A stretch of DNA of 64,000 bases from Candidatus Avelusimicrobium aviculae (GTDB lineage: Bacteria; Elusimicrobiota; Elusimicrobia; Elusimicrobiales; Elusimicrobiaceae), in the NCBI GenBank assembly GCA_944324655.1, contig CALUXF010000003.1, positions 1 through 64,000 of the forward strand, given 5' to 3'. Below are positions 1 through 7,879 of this stretch, piece by piece. The notes beneath the pieces were generated by a model. It worked only from the letters and a program-made list of their open reading frames with translations. It had not been told where the DNA came from and searched no databases. The position numbers were made by a program, and so were the translations under genes. Every line of letters starts with the position of its first letter. The stretch's first letter is position 1.

Positions 1-11
1 TACTATACAAA

Positions 12-85
12 TGGTTCCGGGACTAGGACTCGAACCTAGAATTAATGCTCCAGAGGCATCCGTGTTACCATTACACCATCCCGGA
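12..85 (-). tRNA. tRNA-Gln(CTG), CCA encoded
   Basis: On the minus strand a full cloverleaf can be folded: 7-bp acceptor stem (TCCGGGA with TCCCGGA), anticodon stem GATGC/GCATT and loop CTCTGGA, giving anticodon CTG, and a T-loop GTTCGAG. The U1-A72 first pair is typical of tRNA-Gln. The 3' CCA is encoded (12-14), unlike the other three tRNAs in the window. Confidence 0.93.
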
Positions 86-196
86 TTAACAAATATATTT
101 TAGCACATTTGCCCGTAAAGAGTAAAATTTTATTCTTCCAGGGGAATTTTTCCCCCAACCCAAATATTAATTTGTTATAATAATTGTATAAATTTA

Positions 197-270
197 GCGC
201 CTATAGCTCAATTGGTTAGAGCAACCGACTCATAATCGGTGGGTTCCAGGTTCAAGTCCTGGTGGGCGCA
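197..270 (+). tRNA. tRNA-Met(CAT), probably elongator
   Basis: Cloverleaf with acceptor GCGCCTA/TGGGCGC, D-arm, anticodon stem ACCGA/TCGGT with loop CTCATAA (anticodon CAT), T-loop GTTCAAG and discriminator A at 270. The CCA end is not encoded. A CAT anticodon could also be tRNA-Ile2 (modified by TilS); the paired first base argues against the initiator, and the loop context favours elongator Met. Confidence 0.9.
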
Positions 271-280
271 GTTTTTAAAA

Positions 281-305
281 CCCGCGCCTTGGCGTGGGTT
301 TTTTT
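281..305 (+). terminator. intrinsic terminator after tRNA-Met
   Basis: Six-bp GC-rich stem CCCGCG/CGTGGG (one G-T pair) followed by seven T residues, 11 bases after the tRNA. The stretch from here to 483 holds no convincing gene. Confidence 0.8.
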
Positions 306-483
306 GCGCCGCCACTACCCCTAAAACACGGCCCCAAAACGCGCCTAACCCTCTTTTTGCCTTTTTGCCGCGCCAGCTCTTTCGCAAGGCCGCCCAAACT
401 GTTTTTCTTAGGTCTAAAAACCCGGTAAAATAGATCCAAAGACTCATGTGCGCATCTTCAACAAAAGATACAATACATAATAT

Positions 484-1185
484 ATGAAAGGTATTTTTTC
501 TCTAGCGCTAGTATTATTATTTATCAGCGGTGCTGCCCCTCATGCACAGGCTAGACCGCCAATTAAAAAAATCCTACAAAGCATTGGGCGCAGCTGTGAA
601 ACAAAACTTTACCCATGGTCTAAGCAAATCAAAAATTCTTTATTGCGTAAAGCCAAACGGGCCATGCCTCTCTCCTCCGCGCCAAAGGCTCCCTTTCTTT
701 TTACTTCTTTAGAAACCGTCAGCGCTTATTATGGCCGCTTACACCGTTTGCCGCCGTTTCCGCTGCCGCAACAAGACAATGAGCTTTACCGTGGCATGAC
801 GTTGGACGCCTCCGGCAAAGAACTACGCTATATTTTGAAAAAAGGGTTGGATGTATCCAAAAGCCACTCCCTCAATTTCGCCGCCTACAACGGCCGCCAA
901 TACCCGGACTATCAAAAAGCCATTTACACCACCCCGGAAATAGATCTGGCTGTGAGCTTTGCGTTTAATGATACCCGATTTGATAAACATATTCCTGTTA
1001 TCCTTCATTTAAAAAGAGTCAGCAACACCCGCATTGTTTCCATTCCTCACGATGTTCCCGCCCACTGGATACACCGCGTAAGTGCCCTGTTAACTATCAA
1101 CGGCCGCAGCCAATGGGGAGAAATCCGCCTCACCGAAGAAGACCATTTCATTTTTATCCCTTATCCCCCGCCCACGGGCAAATAA
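484..1185 (+). CDS. secreted protein, ART-like paralogue 1
   Basis: A 233-residue protein of unrecognised family with a signal peptide (residues 1-23, hydrophobic core, ending AQA). Its C-terminal half is shared with the genes at 1981 and 2816: a YRGM strand (residues 102-105), a helix reading ILKKGL (117-122), a TTP step (149-151), the strand IPVILHL (170-176), then a block with I.RVSALL.I.G (196-207), WGEI (211-214) and a closing F.F.PY-like strand. The order of strand-R, GL helix, S/T-T-x, beta strand and I..RV resembles cholera/LT-type ADP-ribosyltransferases, but the usual E-x-E before the last strand is not visible, so activity is doubtful. A TACAAT box at 469-474 lies 9 bases before ATG with no Shine-Dalgarno, so the mRNA is probably nearly leaderless. 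The gene is not in an obvious operon with the upstream tRNA. Function unknown. Confidence 0.85.
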   Translation: MKGIFSLALVLLFISGAAPHAQARPPIKKILQSIGRSCETKLYPWSKQIKNSLLRKAKRAMPLSSAPKAPFLFTSLETVSAYYGRLHRLPPFPLPQQDNELYRGMTLDASGKELRYILKKGLDVSKSHSLNFAAYNGRQYPDYQKAIYTTPEIDLAVSFAFNDTRFDKHIPVILHLKRVSNTRIVSIPHDVPAHWIHRVSALLTINGRSQWGEIRLTEEDHFIFIPYPPPTGK

Positions 1186-1189
1186 AAGC

Positions 1190-1218
1190 TTGGCAAAAAA
1201 GCCGCTTCTTATTATACT
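1190..1218 (+). promoter_or_regulatory. sigma-70-type promoter, leaderless start
   Basis: TTGGCA (1190-1195), 17-bp spacer, TATACT (1213-1218). The ATG of the next gene begins at 1225, exactly where transcription should start, so the transcript is predicted to lack a leader. Confidence 0.75.
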
Positions 1219-1224
1219 GTTAGT

Positions 1225-1923
1225 ATGGATAATAAAAAAACCTTTTTATCTTTGTTTATTATGGGCGCGGCGGGTATACTCACCGCGGAAGGGGCGCTTT
1301 TTGCCCAAGCGTATATTCCCCAGCTTCCGGCTAACACGCAAGTAACCCAAACCATTACTATTAAGAATGTAGACAATCAGCCAGCCCCTCCTGACGAGGA
1401 AGACTTCCCTGATGATGAAATGAGTGATGAAGAATTTGAAAAAGAATTGGCCAAATACTTGGAAGTGTACGAAAAACAAGAACAAGCCAAACAACAAGAA
1501 AAAGAGCCCAAAGCCGACCCGAAAGAAGAAGCCAAAAAACCCGCAACGTCCAAAGCAAAACAGCAAACCGTCACCCAGCCGGGTAAATTTGTGCCGTTTT
1601 TCCAAGCGGGAGGGACGCAGTCTTCCGGTTCCAATTTGCTGGCAGGCCCCCAGCTGGCGCCCCGCCCCTCCGGGTATGCTAAACCCCGCAGTAGGCCGGG
1701 CAGGAAACCAGGCAAACCGAGAGGAAATTCCTCTTTCAAGCCAATGAATCCTCCCCCGCACGCAAAGCCCGTAATGGTTCCCGGCGGCAACGCCGGCGCC
1801 AACCCCGGTTCAGACCCGCGCCTGTATATGCCCCCCACCGGCATGAAACCCCCGCCCCCGCCTGCAAAACGCCGGAGCCGGCCGCACGCCCGCGAGGGAA
1901 TAAGCCCGCCAAATAAGGCCTAA
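1225..1923 (+). CDS. secreted proline-rich low-complexity protein
   Basis: A 232-residue protein with an N-terminal signal peptide (about residues 1-28, ending LFAQA). After a short beta-like stretch (TQTITIKNV) comes a very acidic segment with many D and E (55-80), a K/E/Q-rich probably helical segment (80-120), and a long tail (130-232) rich in P, G, R, N and S with PPP runs. No enzyme domain is visible. It lies between the ART-like paralogues 1 and 2 on the same strand but has its own promoter at 1190-1218. The order acidic, then basic proline-rich, suggests a flexible periplasmic or surface linker protein; that is inference only. I do not recognise a family. Confidence 0.8.
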   Translation: MDNKKTFLSLFIMGAAGILTAEGALFAQAYIPQLPANTQVTQTITIKNVDNQPAPPDEEDFPDDEMSDEEFEKELAKYLEVYEKQEQAKQQEKEPKADPKEEAKKPATSKAKQQTVTQPGKFVPFFQAGGTQSSGSNLLAGPQLAPRPSGYAKPRSRPGRKPGKPRGNSSFKPMNPPPHAKPVMVPGGNAGANPGSDPRLYMPPTGMKPPPPPAKRRSRPHAREGISPPNKA

Positions 1924-1944
1924 TGCCGCTTGGGCCCAAAGACC

Positions 1945-1974
1945 CTGGCAAAGAAACTCAAAATCCCTTATATT
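1945..1974 (+). promoter_or_regulatory. promoter, leaderless start
   Basis: CTGGCA (1945-1950), 18-bp spacer, TATATT (1969-1974), then ATG at 1981 after 6 bases. Near-copy of the promoter layout at 1190-1218. Confidence 0.65.
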
Positions 1975-1980
1975 ATTAGT

Positions 1981-2829
1981 ATGAAAAAACTATTTGGGGT
2001 GTGCAAGCTGTTGGGCGCGTTATGTTTCATAAGCGCTTTGCTTGTGGGAAGCGCTGAGCCGGTATATGCCCAATGGCAGCCTGCGGCAAAAAAATCCGCC
2101 CAAAAAATCACTAAAAACGCCGCCCAAGCCGCCCGCCCGGAACCCCGAAATGCCCCGGCCGCCGTTAAAAAACCCCTCAGTGAAGACAACAAACGCCTTT
2201 ATTATTCCCTAATGACCAAAGTGGGCATATCCCAAAGAAAAGCATTAAACTATTTATATAAACACGGCGCCCAGCCTACCCGCTATTCCGCGCCGCGCGT
2301 AAGCGCAACGGAAATACGATTAAAAACTTTGCCCGCCGCTGTATACAACCAAGAAGTGCCTCCCTATCCTTTCACGAACCCCAAACGGGTATTTTACCGC
2401 GGCATAAGCGTTGACGAAGAAGGACTGCGCAATATTTTATACAATGGATTACGGGCCCAAGACTCCGGCACCCATCACAGCGATTTTGCCATTTTCACCT
2501 ATCAAAACAAAACCCTGCTGGATATGGCAAACCAAATGATAGGGGAAAACAAAAACATTTGTCTTATTTCAGACCCGCAGCGCGCGCAAGCCTACGCGCT
2601 GCGCCGAGCCGAAACGGACGGCAAAACCCCCGTTGTTATTCAAGTAAAAAACACCATTCCGGTCATTATTAACCCGGTAGGGGCGGGAGTCCTGGCTACC
2701 GGCAATATTTCCGCCAGCCAAATTATACGCGTCAGCGCGCTTATCCCGGTAGATGGAACGCTGATGTGGGGAGATATTCATATCACGCCAACGGGAGATT
2801 TTGCTTTTAAACCCTATGAAACCAAATAA
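1981..2829 (+). CDS. secreted protein, ART-like paralogue 2
   Basis: A 282-residue protein. I use ATG 1981 rather than the in-frame ATG at 1930 because it gives a clean signal peptide (MKKLFG..., hydrophobic core to about residue 30) and lies 6 bases after a -10 box. The N-terminal third is A/K/P-rich. The C-terminal part carries the shared block: FYRGI (R140), ILYNGL, SDPQRAQAYA, PVVIQVK, ISASQIIRVSAL, WGDI, F.F.PY. This is the paralogue that aligns best by eye with the LT/cholera toxin A fold: YR, GL, S-x-P..A, a strand with PV.INP, then SQI. The E-x-E pair of active toxins is not seen before the SQI strand. It has an extra ~30-residue insertion relative to paralogue 1. The next gene overlaps its end by 14 bases, so the two are probably translationally coupled. 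Confidence 0.85.
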   Translation: MKKLFGVCKLLGALCFISALLVGSAEPVYAQWQPAAKKSAQKITKNAAQAARPEPRNAPAAVKKPLSEDNKRLYYSLMTKVGISQRKALNYLYKHGAQPTRYSAPRVSATEIRLKTLPAAVYNQEVPPYPFTNPKRVFYRGISVDEEGLRNILYNGLRAQDSGTHHSDFAIFTYQNKTLLDMANQMIGENKNICLISDPQRAQAYALRRAETDGKTPVVIQVKNTIPVIINPVGAGVLATGNISASQIIRVSALIPVDGTLMWGDIHITPTGDFAFKPYETK

Positions 2830-3661
2830 CTATGCTTATTTTACACGCTTTGTTTGGAAGACCATACCGCTCTTGCTATGCGCCGGAAGCCTGTTTCTCT
2901 TCCCGACACCCGCAAACGCCCAAAAAAACGTTTTAAAACAACTGTTTAAAAAACAAATTTCCGCCCAAACGCAGGAGCCGGTACGCCGGTTTGTACCGTC
3001 CGCGGTGGAAAGCAAACGCATGCGCCAGGAACTGGCGCGGCAAAAGAGGGCGGGCGGGAATACCCAAAAATATTCCGCCGCCAAAGCCGCCGGGCTGACG
3101 CAGCAGGAAATGGCTTTCTTGGCGCCACTTTCTCACGTACCTAAGCTGCAAAAAGTCCCCCCGGTAGTGATAAACGATTTTACTGATTATCTCCCCCCCG
3201 TTAAACTGCCCGCGCCGTATCCCCTTTCGCTTTACCCCGGGGATTTAGCCCGCGGCATGCTGCTTTTGCACCCCAAAGAAGACTTGCAAACCATTTTTTC
3301 CAAAGGGTTGCTAACGGCCCGCAGCGCGGTAGACGGCTGGACGAAAAAGCGGCTTATTTTTATGACCAACGTTCCGCAAATCGCCCATATTTACACCTAT
3401 TTGCAAGAACCGGGCGTGCCCGTTATCGTGCATATCGCCGGATTTAAAGGCGAAAACAAGCATATTTGGACAACCAGCCACGACATCCCCGCCAAAAACA
3501 TCGTGAGGGTAAGCGCTTATTTAAAAATAAAAGGCAAAGAACGATGGGGGCAAATTGTCCCTAGGCAGGACGGCTCTTTTGCGTTTTATCCATACCAATT
3601 GTCTTTTTCCCAAAAAGTAAAATTAAACTTACTGCGGGCCTTGCAAAACCCCCAAGAATAA
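2816..3661 (+). CDS. secreted protein, ART-like paralogue 3
   Basis: A 281-residue protein whose ATG (2816) overlaps the end of paralogue 2 by 14 bases; no good Shine-Dalgarno is near, so coupling is likely. Signal peptide to about residue 37 (TPANAQ). A basic, Q/K/R-rich middle precedes the shared block: ARGM, IFSKGL, MTNV.QIAHIY, VPVIVHI, DIPAKNIVRVSAYL, WGQI, FAFYPYQ. It is the most divergent of the three: the Y of YRG is A, and the acidic residue after WG is Q. A tail of about 20 residues follows. Function unknown; see the findings for the ADP-ribosyltransferase-like reading. Confidence 0.83.
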   Translation: MKPNNYAYFTRFVWKTIPLLLCAGSLFLFPTPANAQKNVLKQLFKKQISAQTQEPVRRFVPSAVESKRMRQELARQKRAGGNTQKYSAAKAAGLTQQEMAFLAPLSHVPKLQKVPPVVINDFTDYLPPVKLPAPYPLSLYPGDLARGMLLLHPKEDLQTIFSKGLLTARSAVDGWTKKRLIFMTNVPQIAHIYTYLQEPGVPVIVHIAGFKGENKHIWTTSHDIPAKNIVRVSAYLKIKGKERWGQIVPRQDGSFAFYPYQLSFSQKVKLNLLRALQNPQE

Positions 3662-3680
3662 ACCCCTTTTGCAATAAAAA

Positions 3681-3704
3681 AATCCCGGGTCAACACCCGG
3701 GATT
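3681..3704. terminator. bidirectional intrinsic terminator
   Basis: Ten-bp perfect stem (AATCCCGGGT/ACCCGGGATT), loop CAAC, T runs on both sides; lies between convergent genes. Confidence 0.9.
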
Positions 3705-3721
3705 TTTGTTTTAACAACACG

Positions 3722-4333
3722 CTATTTGTTTAAAGGCTTAAGCAGATAAAGCACCAACATCGCTTGGCAGTAATCCGTTTTTTCCTGGTCGGTAAGCTGG
3801 GGGTTTTCCTGCAAATATTCGGCTACGGTTTTACCTTGGGCGTCTTTGGCTTGGCTGTCCCCCCCGCCGCGCAATAAAACCGCCAACACCTCTTTGTTGT
3901 TTTTTTGGGCCGCCAACATAAGCGGGGTAACCCCGTTTTTATCAGACAAATTAATTTGCGCGCCGGACGTAATTAAAAATTCCGCCACCTGGGGAGAGCC
4001 GTTCTGCCCCGCCGCCACAAAAAGCGGGGTCTGCCCGGCCTTATCGGCGGCGTTAACGTCCGCCCCTTCTTTCACTAATTTAGCCAGTAACTCCGGATTT
4101 TTACTGTGAAGCACCGCATAAAAAAGCGCGGTGCGACCGGAATTATCCTCTACATTTAAATCATTGGAGCGGGCGATTAATTTTTCCGTTTCCAACGCGT
4201 CGGTTCCCTTTTCTATGGAACGCATCAGCCGCGTGGCGCCGCGCTCATCGCGCCGGTCCGCCCCGAAACGCATCAGCATGCCGCCCGCAAAAATAATAAC
4301 GATAATGAGTAAAGGTCCTATCAATTTCTTCAT
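3722..4333 (-). CDS. membrane-anchored ankyrin-repeat protein
   Basis: A 203-residue protein with one N-terminal membrane segment (residues 5-22) and no clear cleavage site, followed by three to four ankyrin repeats: NSGRTALFYAV, KAGQTPLFVAA, KNGVTPLMLAA and AQGKTVAEYL each start a repeat, with GADVN- and GAQIN-type turns. Such proteins act by protein-protein binding; the repeats probably face the periplasm. It stands alone between a bidirectional terminator and the divergent lysS. Another ankyrin protein with the same overall plan is at 35638-36282. Confidence 0.85.
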   Translation of the reverse strand: MKKLIGPLLIIVIIFAGGMLMRFGADRRDERGATRLMRSIEKGTDALETEKLIARSNDLNVEDNSGRTALFYAVLHSKNPELLAKLVKEGADVNAADKAGQTPLFVAAGQNGSPQVAEFLITSGAQINLSDKNGVTPLMLAAQKNNKEVLAVLLRGGGDSQAKDAQGKTVAEYLQENPQLTDQEKTDYCQAMLVLYLLKPLNK

Positions 4334-4419
4334 AAATCCCCCGTTTGTAATTATTTTACCATTTCCGCCGCCGCTTATTAATTTGATAAAATAAAAGTAA
4401 TATCATTTACGAGGTATTT

Positions 4420-5934
4420 ATGCCGGAAACGAAAGAGCACACCAAAGAACAGGGCAACGCCCTGCAAGAAATTATCGCCCAACGCTACGCGGAAGTAAAG
4501 GAAATCCGCTCCTTGGGCGTGGAACCCTATCCTACCCGCTGCGAGAAAAAACACTCCTGCCTGGAAGCCAAAAACTCCCCCGAAGGGGCCGAAGTGGTAA
4601 CCGCCGGGCGCATTATGCAGCTGCGCAGCATGGGAAAAGCCGCCTTCGCCCACTTGCGCGATTTTACGGGCCGCGTACAACTTTATGTAGCCAAAGACAA
4701 CTTGGGCGATGAAGCCTACCAATTTTTTAAAAAACACGTAGCCGTGGGGGATTTTGTTTCCGTTACCGGGCATATGTTTGTAACCAAAACGGGCGAAAGC
4801 ACCATTAAAGTCACCAAGCTTACCTTAATTTCCAAAGCCATACGCCCCATGCCGGAAAAATACCACGGCCTGCAAGACGTAGAGGTGCGCTTTCGCAAAC
4901 GTCATTTAGACTTAATCGCCAATGAAGAAGTAAAAGATATTTTTATTAAACGCGCCAAAATTATTTCTTCCATACGCAAAACCTTGGATTCCAAAGGCTA
5001 TTTGGAGGTGGAAACCCCCATTTTAAACCCGTCTTCCGGCGGGGCCATCGCACGGCCTTTTGAAACCTATCACAACGCGCTGAAAATGCCGCTGTACCTG
5101 CGCATCGCGCTGGAGCTGCACCACAAACGTTTGATTATGGGCGGCATGGACAAGATTTATGAAATCGGGCATATGTTTCGCAACGAAGGCATAGACACCA
5201 CCCATAACCCGGAATTTACCATGATGGAACTCTATCAAGCCTACGGGGACGTATACACCATGGCGGACTTGTTTGAAGAAATCCTGGGCAACGCCGCCAA
5301 AGCCATCGGGGCGGAAACGGTGCACTTCCGCGGGTATGACGTGGATTTGCGCCCGCCCTATAAACGCCTTTACATTCCGCAGGCCTGGCAGGAAAAATTC
5401 GGCCATGATATTCACGAAGTGTTAGACGGCCGCAAATTCAACCGCGCCAAACTGGAAGAAGTAGCCAAAGAACAGGGCATTAAGTTCGGGCCGGACGATT
5501 CCGACGGCTCTATCTTTGACGAACTGTTTGAAGGCAAACTATTGGCCGATTACCATAACCCCGTTATCGCGCTGGATTATCCCACCGCCGTCAGCCCGTT
5601 CAGCAAAACCAAACCGGGCGACCCGGAAATTGTGGAACGCTTTGAAGTCTTTGTAAACGGGCAGGAACTGGCCAACGCCTATACGGAGCTTAACGACCCG
5701 GCCGACCAGTTGCAGCGCCTGAAAGACCAAGCGGCCGAAAAAGCCGCCGCCAAAGGCGAAGACGCCGAAAATGCCGACATTCTGGACGCGGATTATATCG
5801 AAGCCATGGAAAACGGCATGCCCCCCACCGGAGGCATGGGCATTGGGATAGACCGTATTGTAATGATGTTGACCGGGCAAGACTCTATCCGCGAAATTAT
5901 CTTATTCCCCACCCTTAAAAAACTGGAAGACTAA
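4420..5934 (+). CDS. lysS: lysyl-tRNA synthetase, class II
   Basis: A 504-residue protein of normal length for bacterial LysRS. It charges tRNA-Lys with lysine using ATP in the cytoplasm. An N-terminal OB-fold anticodon-binding domain (about 58-160) is followed by the class II catalytic core with motif 2 FRNEGID (253-259) in the standard context HNPEFTMMELYQAY, and motif 3 GMGIGIDRIVMM near residue 475. ATG 4420 is preceded by GAGG at a good distance. A terminator follows at 5951-5987. Single-gene unit. A 40-residue stretch near 425-460 (QAAEKAAAKGEDAENAD) is A/E/K-rich and somewhat longer than usual. Confidence 0.97.
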   Translation: MPETKEHTKEQGNALQEIIAQRYAEVKEIRSLGVEPYPTRCEKKHSCLEAKNSPEGAEVVTAGRIMQLRSMGKAAFAHLRDFTGRVQLYVAKDNLGDEAYQFFKKHVAVGDFVSVTGHMFVTKTGESTIKVTKLTLISKAIRPMPEKYHGLQDVEVRFRKRHLDLIANEEVKDIFIKRAKIISSIRKTLDSKGYLEVETPILNPSSGGAIARPFETYHNALKMPLYLRIALELHHKRLIMGGMDKIYEIGHMFRNEGIDTTHNPEFTMMELYQAYGDVYTMADLFEEILGNAAKAIGAETVHFRGYDVDLRPPYKRLYIPQAWQEKFGHDIHEVLDGRKFNRAKLEEVAKEQGIKFGPDDSDGSIFDELFEGKLLADYHNPVIALDYPTAVSPFSKTKPGDPEIVERFEVFVNGQELANAYTELNDPADQLQRLKDQAAEKAAAKGEDAENADILDADYIEAMENGMPPTGGMGIGIDRIVMMLTGQDSIREIILFPTLKKLED

Positions 5935-5950
5935 GATGGCAAGTTTTATA

Positions 5951-5987
5951 AAAAACCGCCTCAGGGAAAAATTCCTAGGCGGTTTTT
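5951..5987. terminator. bidirectional terminator
   Basis: Eleven-bp stem AAAAACCGCCT/AGGCGGTTTTT with an inner AGG/CCT pair; serves lysS and the convergent prepilin gene. Confidence 0.85.
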
Positions 5988-6009
5988 ATTTTTATAATTC
6001 TAACGCAAC

Positions 6010-6513
6010 TTATTGAGGCAACCTGTATTTTTGCCATGTGCCCGCATGTGTTGAATACCACTGTCCCTTCATATTTTTACACAATTGATTACCCACCTTG
6101 CTATTTACATGTGCCCAACATTCTTTATGTGCGGGTGTGGACAAGGAATCATATGTTAAAAAATAACCATTAATATCATTTTGGGCTGCCACTCCATTTG
6201 AAAGGACAAAATAAGTAATATCCCCGCATAGAGCTTTCTGTCCATTAAAGGTACAATTGCTGGGAAAATAAGAAACAACCGCACTGTTTTCTACAGAAGA
6301 TGGAGCATCATATCTACCATTGGCTAAATACAGCACTTCTTGCGCATCTTTTACGGCCTTAGTTATAGGAATTAAGGTAGAAAAACGGCTTTTCGCTACC
6401 GCCAATTCATATCTTGGCAAGGCAACAGACGCCAAAATACCAATAATTAATACCACCACCAAAAGCTCAATAAGCGTAAAGCCTCCTAATTCCTTCATAT
6501 ACGCATTTTTCAT
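6010..6513 (-). CDS. type IV prepilin-like protein
   Basis: A 167-residue protein with a class III (prepilin) leader: after 10 residues (MKNAYMKELG) comes G|FTLIELLVVVLIIGILASVALPRYE, here named only in part, with the invariant G at -1, F at +1 and E at +5 needed for cleavage and methylation by PilD. The rest is a pilin globular domain with four cysteines arranged for two disulfides (NCTFNGQKALC and CWAHVNSKVGNQLC). GAGGGG lies 5 bases before ATG. It stands alone, without pilus assembly genes nearby, which suggests a minor pilin or pseudopilin whose machinery is elsewhere. A second such gene is at 40987-41388. Confidence 0.93.
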   Translation of the reverse strand: MKNAYMKELGGFTLIELLVVVLIIGILASVALPRYELAVAKSRFSTLIPITKAVKDAQEVLYLANGRYDAPSSVENSAVVSYFPSNCTFNGQKALCGDITYFVLSNGVAAQNDINGYFLTYDSLSTPAHKECWAHVNSKVGNQLCKNMKGQWYSTHAGTWQKYRLPQ

Positions 6514-6625
6514 TTTTCCCCTCTTTTTTGACTAAATTTTGTTTCCAACAAAATTTATCAAAAAAAAAAAACAAATCAAGCTCTTCTTGCATATTCCCGG
6601 CCGACAAACGGCCCCACAAAACACA

Positions 6626-6655
6626 CTGGGGTGTTTTCTACAAATAAAGTACAAT
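6626..6655 (+). promoter_or_regulatory. promoter, leaderless start of lolC/E
   Basis: CTGGGG (6626-6631), 18-bp spacer, TACAAT (6650-6655), ATG at 6662. The 15 bases from the -10 box through ATG are identical to those at 56707-56721. Confidence 0.55.
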
Positions 6656-6661
6656 ATACAT

Positions 6662-7879
6662 ATGAAATTTGAACGTTTTGTAGCGCTGCGCTATCTTACC
6701 CGCCGCAAAGGCTTATTTGCCATTATCACCACGCTTATTGGCGTGGCGGGGGTAAGTGTAGGGGTAGCGGCGCTTATTACCACGCTGTCCGTGATGAACG
6801 GCTTTCAAACGGACATTAAAGAAAAAGTCATCGGCGCGCAAAGCCACATTTTAGTGTTTGGCCGCATGCCGGCTGGCGCATATGAAGAACACATCAAACA
6901 AATTGAGCAAATCCCTTTGGTAGAGGCCGCCGCCCCGCATATTTACGGGCAGGCCATTTTGTCTTATGACGGGCAAAGCGTGGGCTTGGTGGTGCGCGGC
7001 TTAGACCCGGACAAAGAAAAAAAGATTAATAATTTAAACGACTCTTTAACCGAAGGCTCCTTTACGCCCGATTGGGCGGAAGATGCCCCCGCCCCTCTAG
7101 TATTAGGCACGGAACTGGCTTACAGCCTGGGCGCCCAAGTGGGCGATGACGTGGTGCTTATTTCCCCGCAGTCCATTTCCACATCGGCCGGCATGTTCCC
7201 CAAGATGAAAAAGTTCCGCGTAAGCGGCCTTTTGCGCACCGGATATTATGAGTTTGACAATACCATCGCCTACACCACCCTTCCCCACGCCAGTGATTTT
7301 TTAGGCCTTAAAGGCGGCGTAACGGGGGTGGCCGTAAAACTGCACAATTTAAACCAAGCGGACCAAGCGGCCGAAGAAATCCGCCAAGCCATCGGCTACG
7401 GCTACACCGTGCGCACATTCGCCCAGTTAAACAGCACGCTTTATGCGGCGTTAAAGCTGGAAAAAGCCGTGATGTTTATTATTCTGTTCTTAATCATCAT
7501 TGTGGCTTCTTTAAACATTGCCGGCAATTTGATTTTGCTGGGAACGGAAAAATTAAGAGACATCGGCCTCATGCGCGCCATGGGGGCCAGCCCTAAAATG
7601 ATACGCAAAGTATTTATGTGGGAAGCCATGGCCATTGCCACCTTGGGCATTTTTCTAGGCATCGCGCTGGCGTGCCTGCTGTGCTGGATTATTGCCACGT
7701 TTAACATTGTGGAACTGCCCGGAGACATTTACTACTTAACCAAAGTGCCTGTACGCATGGAGTGGACGGACCTGTTGGCCGTAGTGGGCGGAAGTTATTT
7801 AATTTGTTTCTTTGCGGGGTTGTACCCGGCGGCAAAAGCCTCCCGCGTAAACCCGACGGACGCTATACGTTATGGATAA
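6662..7879 (+). CDS. lolC: LolC/LolE-family lipoprotein-release permease
   Basis: A 405-residue inner-membrane protein, the permease of the ABC system that extracts mature lipoproteins from the inner membrane for transfer to the outer membrane. It has the family topology: one N-terminal helix (about 20-45), a large periplasmic domain (50-270) and three C-terminal helices (about 275-300, 320-350, 375-400), with the FtsX/MacB-type motif GLMRAMGAS and the ending YPAAKASRVNPTDAIRYG. I start at ATG 6662 (MKFERFVALRYL, the family start) and not the longer frame from 6539. It overlaps the ATPase gene by 8 bases. Only one permease gene is present, so a homodimer is likely, as in bacteria with a single LolF-like protein. 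Confidence 0.92.
   Translation: MKFERFVALRYLTRRKGLFAIITTLIGVAGVSVGVAALITTLSVMNGFQTDIKEKVIGAQSHILVFGRMPAGAYEEHIKQIEQIPLVEAAAPHIYGQAILSYDGQSVGLVVRGLDPDKEKKINNLNDSLTEGSFTPDWAEDAPAPLVLGTELAYSLGAQVGDDVVLISPQSISTSAGMFPKMKKFRVSGLLRTGYYEFDNTIAYTTLPHASDFLGLKGGVTGVAVKLHNLNQADQAAEEIRQAIGYGYTVRTFAQLNSTLYAALKLEKAVMFIILFLIIIVASLNIAGNLILLGTEKLRDIGLMRAMGASPKMIRKVFMWEAMAIATLGIFLGIALACLLCWIIATFNIVELPGDIYYLTKVPVRMEWTDLLAVVGGSYLICFFAGLYPAAKASRVNPTDAIRYG

Noticed and set aside
208-447. Minus-strand open frame over tRNA-Met
   Set aside because: Its C-terminal residues come from the reverse complement of the tRNA; no ribosome-binding site and no coding character.
1246-1951. Several long minus-strand frames opposite the proline-rich gene
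   Set aside because: Produced by GC-rich codons on the opposite strand; the plus frame has promoter and signal peptide.
484-3661. Calling the three paralogues active ADP-ribosylating toxins
   Set aside because: The catalytic E-x-E is not visible, so only a fold-level resemblance is claimed.
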